A stretch of 64,000 nt of DNA from Selaginella moellendorffii (taxonomy: Eukaryota > Streptophyta > Lycopodiopsida > Selaginellales > Selaginellaceae), in assembly GCF_000143415.4 (NCBI RefSeq), contig NW_003314309.1:987996-1051995 (forward strand), given 5' to 3'. Made by a program: the position numbers and the translations under genes. The notes beneath the pieces were generated by a model. It saw nothing but the letters and a program-made list of their open reading frames with translations. It had not been told where the DNA came from and did no database searches. The first letter of the stretch is position 1. Each line of letters starts with the position of its first letter. Of this stretch, positions 21,654 to 31,950 are shown one piece after another.

Positions 21654-24041
21654 TTAATGAATCTCACCTTGAACCCGGGTTATGAATGCTCTTGCTGCAT
21701 CTCTTGCATGGTCTGGAAGCATCCAACCATGCACAACATTATCCACCGATATGCTCATGCTGGGATCCCTTGGATTCAGCACCCATCTCTTTTCTAGGCA
21801 ATCCTTCGTATATCCGGAACTTGGCTTAAACCACTCCGCAGTTACATTGAAAGAGTTAGTTTCTGCGTCCTCCTCTGCATCAGTGATGCAGTGCCCCACC
21901 CATATCATTTGTTTTTTATTACTGGGTCTGACAAGCACGACCATTCCTTTGCAGACCTGTACTGGATTAAATGCTGAATCCGGCTTCTTGTTCCTCGGCC
22001 CACAATAGTGATCCTCAACATCGTTATCTGTCACTGCATTTCCAGAGGACATTGTTCCGCTACTATCTGGTGCTCTGGGTTCTAGCCAAAAGGACTCTTC
22101 CAATTCCTCATATACAACTGGCCCATTTTGGATAGTAGATATAATCTTCTCCCAGTATTCGATCAAAGGTTTGCACCTCTGAAAATAGGATTCTCCACCA
22201 AACACCAACCCCCTCTTCCAGAAGGCAATATGCTGTCTAATCCCAGCCACTATACTTTCCTGGTCTTTGAGTCCATCCGGGTGCATCGGCCGTGGGGAAC
22301 CCTGAGTAATAATAGGTTCCCCAATTATGGGATCTCTCTTGAAGAGTTCAATGCCGTCCACTGGCAGCCACACTGTGTCCCATTCTCTCATCTTGTACCT
22401 CATCACTGGAGCACCATCACGCATGCTGAAATGAAACTGAAGAGGCTTGGAGTGGCCAATCAGCGTTTCGGATCCGTCCCTGATGTAGCCTCTTACAAAC
22501 CCCTTAAAGTCTGGAACCTCTGTCACAAGTGCAGCTTCAACAGTGCCTTTGATGCAATTTTGGAATTCATCGTAGAGTTGTGGGAGGGTGAGGACATTGG
22601 ATCGCCGGAGGGACTCTGCTAGGTGACTGAACATGGCATCGACGTCTTCATGAGTGTGCCCAACCATGAGAAAGCCAAGTGTAACCGTTTCAAATATGCC
22701 TTTGGCAACAAGCATCGCCAAGTACGCGAAGACGTACATGTTTTTGTTCTCACTGCTAGCATTGTCTGTTTGGAGCAGAAGATGGGGTGGAAGGCCATAT
22801 CGGCCGCAAGAACTTCCTTGAGATTCTGCTTCGTTTGGATGAGGCTGTGCATTCACCGGGCGACCAGCCTCGTCGGAATGGCATGAGGCCTCACGTGATA
22901 ACCCTACAATCTGACGGCCAACATATTCACTGGGATGGCATGAGGCCCCACGCGATACTGCAAGCCTTTGCTCCTCCTCTAGCTGAACCCTGTATGGGGT
23001 TCGATCGACAAGGGCCTTATGCAAGGGTTGGCCGTTTAGCTCAGTCTGCGCACTTTGCAGAGACCTTAAGTGTTTTGCTAGGGACGCAATCATCATGTTT
23101 GCACCCCCGACAACCCATAGAGGTACAAAGAAGTTCCCATAGTTCTGGGCACCATGCCCATGAGCGATTATGCCAAACAGAGACACAGGCAGCTGCATGG
23201 ATGAAGAGATTGCCTTGGGGGCAGGATTGAGTCGAGGTAAGCACGTCTTTTTCTGGTCCATTTTGTCGTGGATGATGCAGAGGTAAGAGTCAAGTCTCTC
23301 TATGGAGAGAATCCTGTTATGATAATATGCAGTCCTGCAGCTTCTCTGCTCGATGTTGTGGTCGAGCTACCTTCTAACCAACGTCTCTCGCTCTTGAGCG
23401 ATGCAAGAATTCTTCGACAAAGCCATTTTGATAGCAATGCACTCGTCACACTTTGAAAAGCTGGAGTACTTTCCTATACTCACATCCCTGAACCTGTTTC
23501 TCCACAATCTACTAAATCTAGATTGGCTCAGCTTCCTGTAGCCATTACTCTGGAGTTCCCGATTCACATCTTCCAATATGGCCAACTTGGTATACATGGA
23601 AGGGAGAACTCGTTGGGTGTCTCGAGTTCCATCTTCCAAGAGGCGGGTTTTATGTGGTTGCTGCTCGGTACATGTCTCGACAAACCTCTTGAAGATTGCC
23701 TCTCCATATACAACATGACCCCTGGTTTTGTGAGTACCGTCGTTCCCATGGACTGCCTGTTGAACCCTTTGTTCCTCGAACTCAGTTTTGATTCTGTAGA
23801 ATGTGGTTCGAGGGACTCCATAAATGATTCTCCATGCCTTCATGCAGACCAAACCCCTCTGGAAGACCATGCCCCCCACCTGATGTTTTGAAGCATCAAC
23901 AGATGACCGTAATGCCTCATACACAAAATTGCGAGCTGCCTTCCAGGACAATGTCTTGTATCTTGCTCTCTCCTCTTCAATAGCATCCCAATCAGCATGT
24001 TGACAGCACCTCCTCTTGCAACAAGCAACTATCGAGACCAT
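21654..24041 (-). CDS. DDE-type transposase candidate, DUF7869-like
   Basis: One reading frame on - from ATG 24041 to 21654. N-terminal part: VCMKAWRIIYGVPRTTFYRI (a helix-turn-helix-like segment seen in this family), then SRFSRLWRNRF and FSKCDECIAIKMAL. The core includes CIIHDKMDQKKTCLP, LPPHLLLQTDNASSENKN and FLMVGHTHEDVDAMFSHL; the Asp residues of MDQ, TDN and HEDVD are plausible DDD/E metal ligands. A TAG at 23367-23369 interrupts the frame. It falls inside a 36-nt stretch with gt...ctgcag ends whose removal keeps frame, so it may be a very short intron. Palindromes at 22878 and 22935 lie in frame in a low-similarity linker, possibly an unspliced intron. Family knowledge: proteins of this type occur in repeat families; transposase function is inferred. 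Divergent from the + ParB-like gene. Confidence 0.7.
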
Positions 24042-24455
24042 TCAAACCTCCATCGCCATTTTCTGCCTTTTCGGTTCGTTGCTCAGATCCCTTTGGCTGC
24101 GCTTTAGGAAGGTGTAATTTCTTTTCCCATGAAGAGATGTTCTGTCATCAGTTGTAGTGGTGTTTGATTGTGAATCCTTCACATTCTCAAACACTAAGTG
24201 CCTCAATTTCCACCGCACAATGCTTCCAATAGTCAGACTGTTTTCTTCTGTGTCAACAACCTCTAAAATCGCAACTCCAATATCATCCCAGCCCAATTCT
24301 TGATTAGCAACCGCATCTCTTGGATCGACAACTGTGGCTAAGCCCTCAGCTACCACCTCCCCCTCGGGGTTGTTTAGAAACACCTTTGCCTGAATCCATG
24401 TAGCACGGTTCTTAAGATCCACGGAGGGAACATGCGTCACACTTGCGGAGGCCAT
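24042..24455 (-). CDS. upstream ORF in frame with the transposase candidate
   Basis: 137 codons from ATG 24455, ending at TGA 24042-24044, directly followed by the ATG of the downstream frame and in the same phase. It begins MASASVTHVPSVDLKNRATW and ends in a basic stretch (LKRSQRDLSNEPKRQK) resembling a nuclear localisation signal. No known domain. It is either the N-terminus of the transposase candidate cut off by a nonsense change, or a separate small protein whose stop and the next start abut. Palindromes begin about 80 bp upstream of its start. Confidence 0.5.
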   Translation of the reverse strand: MASASVTHVPSVDLKNRATWIQAKVFLNNPEGEVVAEGLATVVDPRDAVANQELGWDDIGVAILEVVDTEENSLTIGSIVRWKLRHLVFENVKDSQSNTTTTDDRTSLHGKRNYTFLKRSQRDLSNEPKRQKMAMEV

Positions 24456-24809
24456 TCTGAAAGTGCAGAAAAGAAGTTAAGACCATAAAAAAAATGATTG
24501 GAGAATGGCCTAAATCATAACATACCAAACAACCTCAATAGCATGAGGCCACATGCCATTATTCAAACATGCTATTGACACCCACGTGAAATTTCACATT
24601 CACAAAATTGGCATGAGGCCTCATGCCATCTTGATATACACACAGCTGCAGGCAAGTAAAAACATACATGACAATACACTAGCCATGAAATTGCAAGGGC
24701 CCAAGATGGCATGTGGCCTCATGCCATTTCTAAATGTGGTCCTAAGCCATTCCATGGTGAACATACCAGGAAGCACAAGTGCCGAATATCAAGAGGAAGC
24801 GGTAGCCAC

Positions 24810-25010
24810 ACCAAAGACAGTGCCGCTTGCAACACCGCAACTACTCGTAGCGCCGCTCGCAACACCGCAACTGCTCGTAGCACCGCTCGCACAAACTGCC
24901 ACTCGCATAAACTGCCGCTCGCAATGGCGCTTGCAATGCCGCAACCGCTCGTAGACGCATAAACCACAGCTCACAACGCCGCTTACACAAGCAGTGCTCA
25001 CTACGCTCAG
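24810..25010. repeat. degenerate GC-rich tandem repeats upstream of the - gene
   Basis: Units of about 27-30 bp containing GCCGCTCGCAACACCGCAAC and CTCGTAGC recur roughly six times with shortening. Low complexity; apparent ORFs on both strands are shadows of the repeat. Confidence 0.75.
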
Positions 25011-25750
25011 CGGAACCAAGAACACGGCGCACAAAAATGATAGACCTAGGAATGAGTTCGAGAATTCAAAAATAACACACGCTTGAACGTCACATCAAAT
25101 CCTCTGACAAACCAGATCTTATGATTCCTCTGACAAATTTCAAACTGAGTAGCTTCTAGACTTTGCTGTCGGAGGTTGAACTTTGTCACATCATGTCCTT
25201 GCCTCGATCCAGCTGTGCCATGTCAGTGATTCGAACTTTGCCATGCCATGTCAGCGATCTGCGCCAAGATTATTCGCCGTGTAAAGGAATAATTATGCTG
25301 TGTGTGTACGTTCATTTATGGCAATATAAGGCCACATGCCATTCAAAGAATAATGCTAGTCGAGCATTTTTTGGTGCATTTTTGGGTTCAAAATTGCATG
25401 AGCCCACACGCTATAAAGTTTACCTATACCAAAAATAGAAATAGCTTTATTTACTTGGGAATTTAAGTGGTTGAGGCATTTTTAAACTTACAAACACATG
25501 CCCTACTTACATTCCTTTGGTTGCTTAAAATTCAAAAATATTATAAACCTTTCTTTTTGCATTTTCAATGTTTTCAATTATGGTTTTTGATTTTCGCAGG
25601 ACCAACCTAGTAATCTATTTGCATCCCGTCATGTTTATAGCTAGCTTTCGTTTGTCCCCTTCGCTAGCCTGAGATACATCTGCTCGGCATCTGCCTCTTA
25701 CAGCATTTGCCCAGAAAGGGCATCTTTCTTCATGCAGCATTTGCCACATG

Positions 25751-25769
25751 TTTAGGGTTTAGGGTTTAG
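25751..25769 (+). repeat. short interstitial telomere-type repeat
   Basis: TTTAGGGTTTAGGGTTTAG, the plant telomere unit two and a half times. It is far from any chromosome end context, between the divergent genes of element A. Confidence 0.8.
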
Positions 25770-26237
25770 CAATTCAGTAACTTGATAAACATGCAAATAC
25801 AGAACTTGATGCAAAATCCTTTGATATGTCAGGACCATAAACACATTTTAATAGAGAGGGTCCTTTCATTTCATAACTCCTTACGTAGATCTTGGTGAAA
25901 CCAGAGTTAGTGAAGTTGGTTTCTTGTGATCCCGCATCTGATTGTGATGTCCCTTTGCAGTGTCGATGGAAAGGTCAATGCACACCAAACTGTAGAATCT
26001 TGGAGCAAAATAACGGTCGGATCTATGGGAAATGCCCTTGAAACATTGTAAAGCTCGTGTGGTCTCATGTGGTGTCCGATCGAGATGCTTCTTTGCAGGG
26101 TCATCAAGAAGGACATTGTATACCATTCTTTATTTAGCTGAACATCTGGCATTTTTGGAAATACAAGATGCTTTGGAATATCCAATCATGCATGGTATAA
26201 ATATAGCGAGGGTATTAAATGATATCCCAATCATGAT

Positions 26238-26375
26238 CTTTCTTTTGGATTTCGCGTGCATGCAGTCCGAGGAATGATGACGTTGCGGATTTCTTTTGGA
26301 TTTCACGTGCATGCATGCGCACGGCGATCCAGAAATTAATGGTGGCGCCCAAGTCCGAGGAATGATGACGTGGCG
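26238..26375 (+). promoter_or_regulatory. duplicated promoter-like module (RY and TGACGT motifs)
   Basis: Two direct repeats interleave: TTTTGGATTTCRCGTGCATG (26243 and 26297 areas) and GTCCGAGGAATGATGACGT (26267 and 26352 areas). They contain CATGCATG (RY type) and TGACGT/TGACGTGGC (bZIP type) motifs of plant promoters. The module lies in the divergent region upstream of the + gene. Function is inferred from motifs only. Confidence 0.45.
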
Positions 26376-26409
26376 GGATTACTAACCGTCGTGACATTTC
26401 GCGCGTGTG

Positions 26410-26600
26410 AGGTTAGGTTTTGCATCGTACTCGCGCTCGCACACTCGCGCTCGCATCGCGCTCCCACTCGCGATCACGCTCACATTCGCGCTCATCTACC
26501 TTCTCTACAGGTTTCTCGTGTGCATCGGCGTCCACTCGCGCTTGCATCACACTTGTGCTCGCATCGCGCTCGTGTGCATCGGCGTCCACTTCAAAACACA
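26410..26600. repeat. CTCGCG-rich low-complexity tract
   Basis: Imperfect repeats of CTCGCGCTCGCAC and CATCGGCGTCCACT. Overlapping long frames in several phases are products of the repeat. Confidence 0.7.
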
Positions 26601-27039
26601 CCTAGTTTGTAACTTCGCCGCCAACTCCACCGCCCACTCCGCCACCCACACGCAGCCCACTTGGCGTCCCGGGAGATTTCAGCGCCACTCTCAAACTGTA
26701 AGTGGCAGAGTAGCCTTGCTGCTACGATCCGCTGCACACATAGTGCACATTCGCCAGCGAGTCCGGCCTCGATTGTCACGCCTCCATTCGGCTTCAAATG
26801 GTAAGTCTTTTAGGCCAAGTAGAAAATGGCATGAGGCCACATGCTATTCAGTAGCAACATTGGCATGCACCGATTGGGCTCTCGAGTGCAGTCCGGTTAC
26901 AGATGGCGTGTAGCCTCACGCCATCTTAGGATGCAACCTCAAGACATCTGATGCAGTGGTGAATGGTGTGTGGCCTCACGTTATTTCCAGCTGCTAGTTT
27001 TTCATCTATCAGCTCTAATTGTTGTGCATTTCTGAACAG

Positions 27040-28188
27040 GCGAGGAATTGCGTTCTTCTTCCAGCCACTGTCAATGTGGATGCAAAGAAGGGGGAGGAGC
27101 TCACCAGTTGGACTTTTGGGATGGAAGGCGAGGATCTGAGGCTGTACAACATAGATGGTGGGAGAAAAGAATGCATAGGGATCCTCATCCAAGTGACAGA
27201 CACTCCATGCAGTTCCATGCAAGAATATGGACTGGCACTTGTGGTAGAGACAGCATCCGCCTTCAAGATCCACCTTGCACATCCTAGCGGCTTCCCGGAG
27301 GGGGGCAGCGGCTATGAGGAATTCCTAGAGGGAACTAGGGAGAGGTTGTCCAGGAGGCCCACAATTTCAAAGACGTTGCGGGTCTATGAAGATCACATGG
27401 AATCCACGGACCTCACCTACGGCGATGTTCAAAAACTATATTCCAACATTGAGCCATTGAGAGTGCCTCCAGTTCGCGAAGCGAAGGGGAAGGTGGTCGA
27501 TCTGGAAACTACCCCGAAGCAGAAAAGGGTGGTCAAGCTCAAGCCGACGTCCGACTCTCCTGCTCCAAAAAAGAAGCTACTCGGTGATGCCATTGCCTCG
27601 GGTTTGAACACTACACCCACCAAAAAGAAGAGCCGCAAAGAGCAGAAAGAGCAAGAAGAGGCAGCAAAAATCGTCGCAGATAATAGTACTTGTTACTATT
27701 CCAACAAAGTATATACAATCGACGTAAGCCGTATCGACATCCAAAGCAAATACAACCACAGGCTAGTATCTGATGAGTGGGTGGAGAAACTGAAGCAGAA
27801 GATGCTGGCAAGTCCAGTAACACTCGACATCGCAGACGTGATCCCCTACTACCGAACAATGAAGGGTGAGACGAGGTTTCCAGACTTGATCAATAGGAAG
27901 GTGTTGGACGATCAGAACATCTGGTTCTATGCCGTCTCCGGGCAGCATTCTAGCTTGGTGATGCAAGAGATAGTTGTGGATATTATGGTGGGCGAGGAGG
28001 TGAAGAAAGTCTTCAAGACAAGAGTTGTCCGCCTGATAAAAGGCAACTCGCCCCTCCGATCTATCATATACATCTCCCACGCACAGAATGTCAAGCAAGA
28101 AACGTGCTACAAATTGGGTCTGCACGAGACATTGGCACGAACACGGAAGCTCTGGGTTCAACTGAAGAAGCCACAAAAACTAGGATAA
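27040..28188 (+). CDS. element A ParB/sulfiredoxin-fold protein (5' part of long + gene)
   Basis: The exon begins after acceptor tgaacag at 27039. The protein starts ARNCVLLPATVNVD and has a basic Lys-rich linker (PAPKKK, TKKKSRKEQKEQ). Next comes YTIDVSRIDIQSKYNHRLVS, DEWVEKLKQKM and WFYAVSGQHSSLVMQ, matching the order of the ParB-like nuclease fold: beta strand, Arg motif, helix, then the GxHR-type box, here GQHS. The box has lost Arg, so any ParB-type catalysis or CTP binding is doubtful. A paralogue at 33811-34500 keeps the canonical DGNHR. The frame stops at TAA 28186-28188 while the next coding block opens after an intron at 28272; either the stop is a disabling mutation or two proteins are made. 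Introns upstream (donor at 26802) carry palindromes. Confidence 0.7.
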   Translation, partial: ARNCVLLPATVNVDAKKGEELTSWTFGMEGEDLRLYNIDGGRKECIGILIQVTDTPCSSMQEYGLALVVETASAFKIHLAHPSGFPEGGSGYEEFLEGTRERLSRRPTISKTLRVYEDHMESTDLTYGDVQKLYSNIEPLRVPPVREAKGKVVDLETTPKQKRVVKLKPTSDSPAPKKKLLGDAIASGLNTTPTKKKSRKEQKEQEEAAKIVADNSTCYYSNKVYTIDVSRIDIQSKYNHRLVSDEWVEKLKQKMLASPVTLDIADVIPYYRTMKGETRFPDLINRKVLDDQNIWFYAVSGQHSSLVMQEIVVDIMVGEEVKKVFKTRVVRLIKGNSPLRSIIYISHAQNVKQETCYKLGLHETLARTRKLWVQLKKPQKLG

Positions 28189-28218
28189 AGATGTGCACTA
28201 GCAACTAGCGCCTAGTAG

Positions 28219-28272
28219 GTAAGCCTCATTGCATGTGGCATAGCATGTGGCCTCACGCCATTTCCATTGCAG
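28219..28272 (+). other. short intron carrying a palindrome
   Basis: Donor gtaagc, acceptor ttgcag, 54 nt, with the 22-bp palindrome at 28240-28261, 11 nt before the 3' splice site. Comparable introns with palindromes: 29734-29771 (38 nt), 29863-29911 (49 nt), 30056-30102 (47 nt). The intron 29597-29646 (50 nt) has none. Confidence 0.7.
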
Positions 28273-29596
28273 GAATTCTCGAGTCTTCTCTCGAAAACAC
28301 TGGGGGTCAATGACACACTCAGCATCCATAACATTCTACTCGCGACAAAAGTTGTTTTTGACAAATGGGTAGATGTGCTGAGGAGGTACCATGATGGGGA
28401 GTTGCTAAACTCAATGGGTGTGGAAGACGGCCGGAAGCCCAATGATTTGAAGCTCAACGCCTTGTGTTTCTCGTGGTCTCTAGACGACGATGACCTTCTG
28501 ACAGTGGCTAATGCTCTTCTATGTGGTGAGGTAGTCTTCAACAAGACCAAAATGACTCCTGGCCATATTGTGACATACGAGGACTTGTGCACGACTCTGA
28601 GAGCTCGTGCGCTATTGAAGGATTGGATCTTCGAGCAAGTGGCCGTGGAGAGGGTGAGCATCGACACCACGCAAGAGATGATGGAAGAGCTGGAGTTGTC
28701 AAATGAAGACATCGACGAGTACGTGAAGGGGGCCCCCAAGTTCATCGATCTGCTGCGGGATGCCATGAAAAGTAAAGCTGAGAAGTTGGATCAGTATCCA
28801 AATTTCATTAAGAGGGATGTCGACCGCCGGCTTCAGAAACAGCTCGACCCCACAGCAGAGGCCTATCGAGAACCTTACCGGGTATACGTGAATTCGGATG
28901 AGGATCAAAGGTGGAGGAGCATCGTTTCCCGTGAAGATGAGCAGGTCAAGAACATCTTTTGTGTGATGGACTTCACAAACGAGGAGATCACTCATGCAGA
29001 CGAAGTCAGCTCCATCATTGACTTAATGGTGGGACTTGCGGAGGTGGAATCTTCAGTCCACTATATGATCTACGACTCCGAATCCTATCACAAGTTCTGG
29101 AAGGCCTTGAACGAGGTGAAGGCTCGGTTGAAAGGCAAGGAGATGCAGGAGATCCATGGGATAATGGCTAAGAAGAAGATACCAACGAATGTTCGCATCT
29201 TCACACTCGCCCTTGTTATTGGTCCTGCAGTAGAGTGGGACTGGAGTGACTTCCCAGCTTCGTTCGACAAGGCCGATCGAATTGATCTGAGGGAGGTCAA
29301 TTTACCCGTGCCTGAGGAACTGAAGACGGCTATGGAGCTTTCGAATCCAGAGAAAGCTCCAGGTGCAGCATGGGAAATGCTCAGCTGGGTCTTCAATGCA
29401 ATAGTGGGTGGGTCACCTGCTTCCGACTCCAAGGGCAAATGCGTTGTCGAGTACAACTGCGGCGGACTATTCTTTCGAGCCGCACTACTCAAGGGTGTCC
29501 TGTGTGTTGCGGTGACAAACTCCATTGAAGAGGTGACTTCAATGGAGCATATAATTACAATTGCCAAAGAAAAACAGTATCTTCTCTGCGAACCTG
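28273..29596 (+). CDS. element A methyltransferase-like domain (degenerate), central exon
   Basis: Open from acceptor ttgcag (28272) to donor gtgagt at 29597. Unlike the flanks, the first 300 residues match nothing I know. The C-terminal part has PGAAWEMLSWVFNAIV, then GKCVVEYNCGGLFFRAALLK and VLCVAVTNSIEEV. Position and pattern correspond to motifs X and I of beta-class DNA (adenine-N6/cytosine-N4) methyltransferases, seen intact in the paralogue at 36763-36786 (DCTAGSGS). Here the glycine-rich loop is EYNCGGLF and no DPPY-like motif IV is visible, so catalytic activity is unlikely. In frame with the next exon (CEP, then GAWPPPDAE). ParB-fold plus methyltransferase fusions are known in phages and bacteria; finding one with introns in a plant element is unusual. 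Confidence 0.6.
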
Positions 29597-29646
29597 GTGA
29601 GTACGCACTTTAAGTTTAAATGTTATCTCACAAGCTCTGTATGCAG

Positions 29647-31935
29647 GAGCGTGGCCACCCCCAGATGCTGAAACGGCGTTAACAGCTACTGTTGAAGATA
29701 CCCATATTGGGCCGAGCTCACAACCTGCACAAGGTAAGGTCACGTGAGGCCTCATGCCATTTTGATTATAGATCGTTGTGAATATTCAGACACGAGGACT
29801 GAAAAGCGCACTGGTGGCGTGTCGAAGAAGGACAAACAGACAAGCAATAGGAAAAAAAGGAGGTACAAATTATATTTGCAATGGTGTGTGGTCTCATGCC
29901 ATTCCTTGCAGGAGACACTTCTTCAAAGGCAAAACAGGCAAGCACCAGCCAAGCTCAAACTGACAGTGGTCATAAAAAGCGAAAGCACGTTGGACAGTCG
30001 TCGGGATCAGAGGCGTTTGATTCGAAAAGGAAGAAGGGCAACGAAAAGATGATAGGTAATGCCTCGCGGTTATGGCGTGTGTGCTCATGCCATTCATTGT
30101 AGATCAAGGGCTGAGTGAAAGTAGCCAGTCACCACCTCCTGACTCAGATTCCTATGGCGGACTCCCCTTCCCTAATCTCAATGGAGAGGTACAATGGATG
30201 AGGGATGCTTTTCAAGTCAGGGCCACGTTTTTTTCATCTCGTCGTCTTCGAAGGGTGCAAGAACGTGCAAAAACCATGTTAAGACAGTCGGGTGAGGATA
30301 CGGTCCTAGGTCACGCACTAAAACAGGCTATGGATGTCTCGTATTTTGAGATGGAGACTCGGCCAGATGATTTTCCCAAGATGGTCCTGAAAGAACAAGC
30401 CATCCAGCCTGAGCAGCCTATAGAAGAAATGCAGGAGGGGGATGAGGAGCCAGAGAAAGATAATGAGCAGGAAGAGCAGAAGGACGAAGAGGAGGACAAA
30501 GAAGAGGAGGACGAAGAAGAGGAGGACGAAAAGGACTTGGATGGTCCCCACAATGGTGACGATCACAATAATGACAACGACGATGATGACGACGATGGCC
30601 AGCCTGAGGTGGCCAAAGAGCAGCGGAGGAAGGTCATACAAGACAAACCATCAGGTAAATAATAGTACATCCATTCCTAACCTTTTACCATTTCTAACAT
30701 TGTCCATGTAGGTTGCAAAGCAAATGGTAAGTAGAGATTATTAAGTTGAATTAAGATACAAACTCTAGCCTTTAGTGTCGAGGAAGGATAGTGCCAAGCA
30801 AGGGTCGAAACGTATGTCCAATCCTTCAGAATCAGCAGTGCGCCCAAGTGATATCGGTCCTAGTTCCTCAATAGCAGTTGATGGTAAATACAATATAGTC
30901 GATTCAATGTGCTAATGAGTTTGTTTTTAGTAGCCAGTAGGAGGATACCATCTCAATCGAAGGGAGATATTTGGACATGCATATGGATCCGCCAATGGAC
31001 TCTACTTACCTGCAAGAGTTATCAGAGCTGGTGGAGGCTACTATCCATATCAACGCCAAGCAAGTTGACCACGCTCCACTTGATGCTGCCCATACCACTG
31101 AGTCAATCTTGTCCACGTATCCAACTGACGGTGACCAGGTGCCATTGGATCCACATGAGGCCGCCCCAGCCGCCAAGCCAGTCGTATCCTCATTTCCAAC
31201 GGACTCAACGTGTGCCCAATCGTCTGACTACACACCGTTGGAACCTCCCTACACCGCCCCTGCTGCCTGTTCGGTCATGTCCACTTTGCCAACGGAGGCA
31301 CCAGCTGAAATGGCGTGTGATCACACGCCATCGGAACCACCCCATGCCACTGTTGAGCCAGTTGTACCAAAGTCTACAGCTGAAATGGCATGTGCCCACA
31401 CGCCATCGGATGCGATTGACCCCACATTGCAGAGGAGAGTATTTCCGCCCTTCACGTTTCCTCGACCAAAACCCTCTCAACGACCATCGGGAGCACCATT
31501 CGCTAATATTGTAGATGGTAAAATTGACTTGTACCATTTTTTATGCTGACGCATTTCATTTCAGAGTCACAGCAAAGGTACTGTATCGTTTTTGATCTGA
31601 ACGGTGTCCTTTTCTCCCATGAGCGTGGCTCGTCCTCGAATGTCACTGCACCCTCCAAAGCCTGCGGTCACAAGTTGGTCAAAAGAGACAGATTCACATT
31701 AATCACACGGGAGAAACTGCGGGATCTAATAATGACCATGCGACACTTAAAACAGAGGGCCGAGTTCAATTTGCAATTGGGAGTTTGGACATCCATGATG
31801 CGCCACAATGCATTAACGTTGCTACAGATGATGCACGATCAGACGCGAGTAATATTACCATTTGACTTTCTCCTAACGCAAGAGGATTGCTTGACTATGG
31901 TCCATGTGAGGGGTAGCAAGCCCATCTTGGGATAA
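29647..31935 (+). CDS. element A + gene, 3' exons: basic, acidic, Pro/Thr-rich and FCP1/HAD-like
   Basis: Exons 29647-29733, 29772-29862, 29912-30055, 30103-about 30652, small exons near 30770-30890, about 30940-31517, and 31565-31935. The first exons encode PSSQPAQ and KKDKQTSNRKKRR-type basic sequence. 30103-30652 encodes a segment ending in a long Glu/Asp tract. 30971-31517 is a Pro/Thr-rich part with imperfect repeats (DHTPSEPPH, AHTPSD). Intron 31518-31564 joins IVD to ESQQRYCIVFDLNGVLFSHE. Its C-terminal domain has VFDLNGVL and GVWTSMMRHNALTLL, like motifs I and II of FCP1/HAD phosphatases (DLN instead of DxD). The frame ends at TAA 31933-31935, 15 bp before the terminal repeat, without the later HAD motifs. 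One exon junction (29862/29912) is out of phase as I read it. Confidence 0.6.
31560..31935 (+). other. FCP1/HAD-like domain at the C-terminus of the + gene
   Basis: Reads YCIVFDLNGVLFS, TREKLRDLIMTM and QLGVWTSMMRHNAL. In FCP1/SCP-type phosphatases the first motif is (V/L)DLDxTL; plant relatives with DLNG also exist. Asp at the second position is replaced by Asn and the Lys and DD motifs are absent, so it is probably catalytically weak or a binding module. Confidence 0.6.
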
Positions 31936-31950
31936 TGGGATAATGACAAT

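Larger units (their letters stand above)
20248..31406. repeat. dispersed 22-bp palindrome family (about 24 copies) inside element A
   Basis: Consensus half-site ATGGCATGAGG directly followed by its reverse complement CCTCATGCCAT (R/Y variants ATGGCGTGTGG are common). Copy starts: 20248, 20564, 20654, 21061, 21254, 21414, 21560, 22878, 22935, 24538, 24608, 24706, 25318 (25 bp), 25393, 26052 (weak), 26826, 26903, 26963, 28240, 29739, 29881, 30072, 31310, 31385. The copy at 31310-31331 is perfectly self-complementary. Copies occur in intergenic DNA, in introns of the + gene, and in open frames (22878 and 22935 on -; 31310 and 31385 on +). I find none in the flanking MULE, LINE, LTR elements or host genes. 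Confidence 0.93.

Noticed and set aside
25751-25769. Telomere or chromosome end
   Set aside because: Only two and a half units inside a transposon.
30311-30641. Ser-rich or Val-rich proteins on - opposite the acidic exon
   Set aside because: Complement of a GAGGAC-type repeat that encodes the Glu/Asp tract on +.
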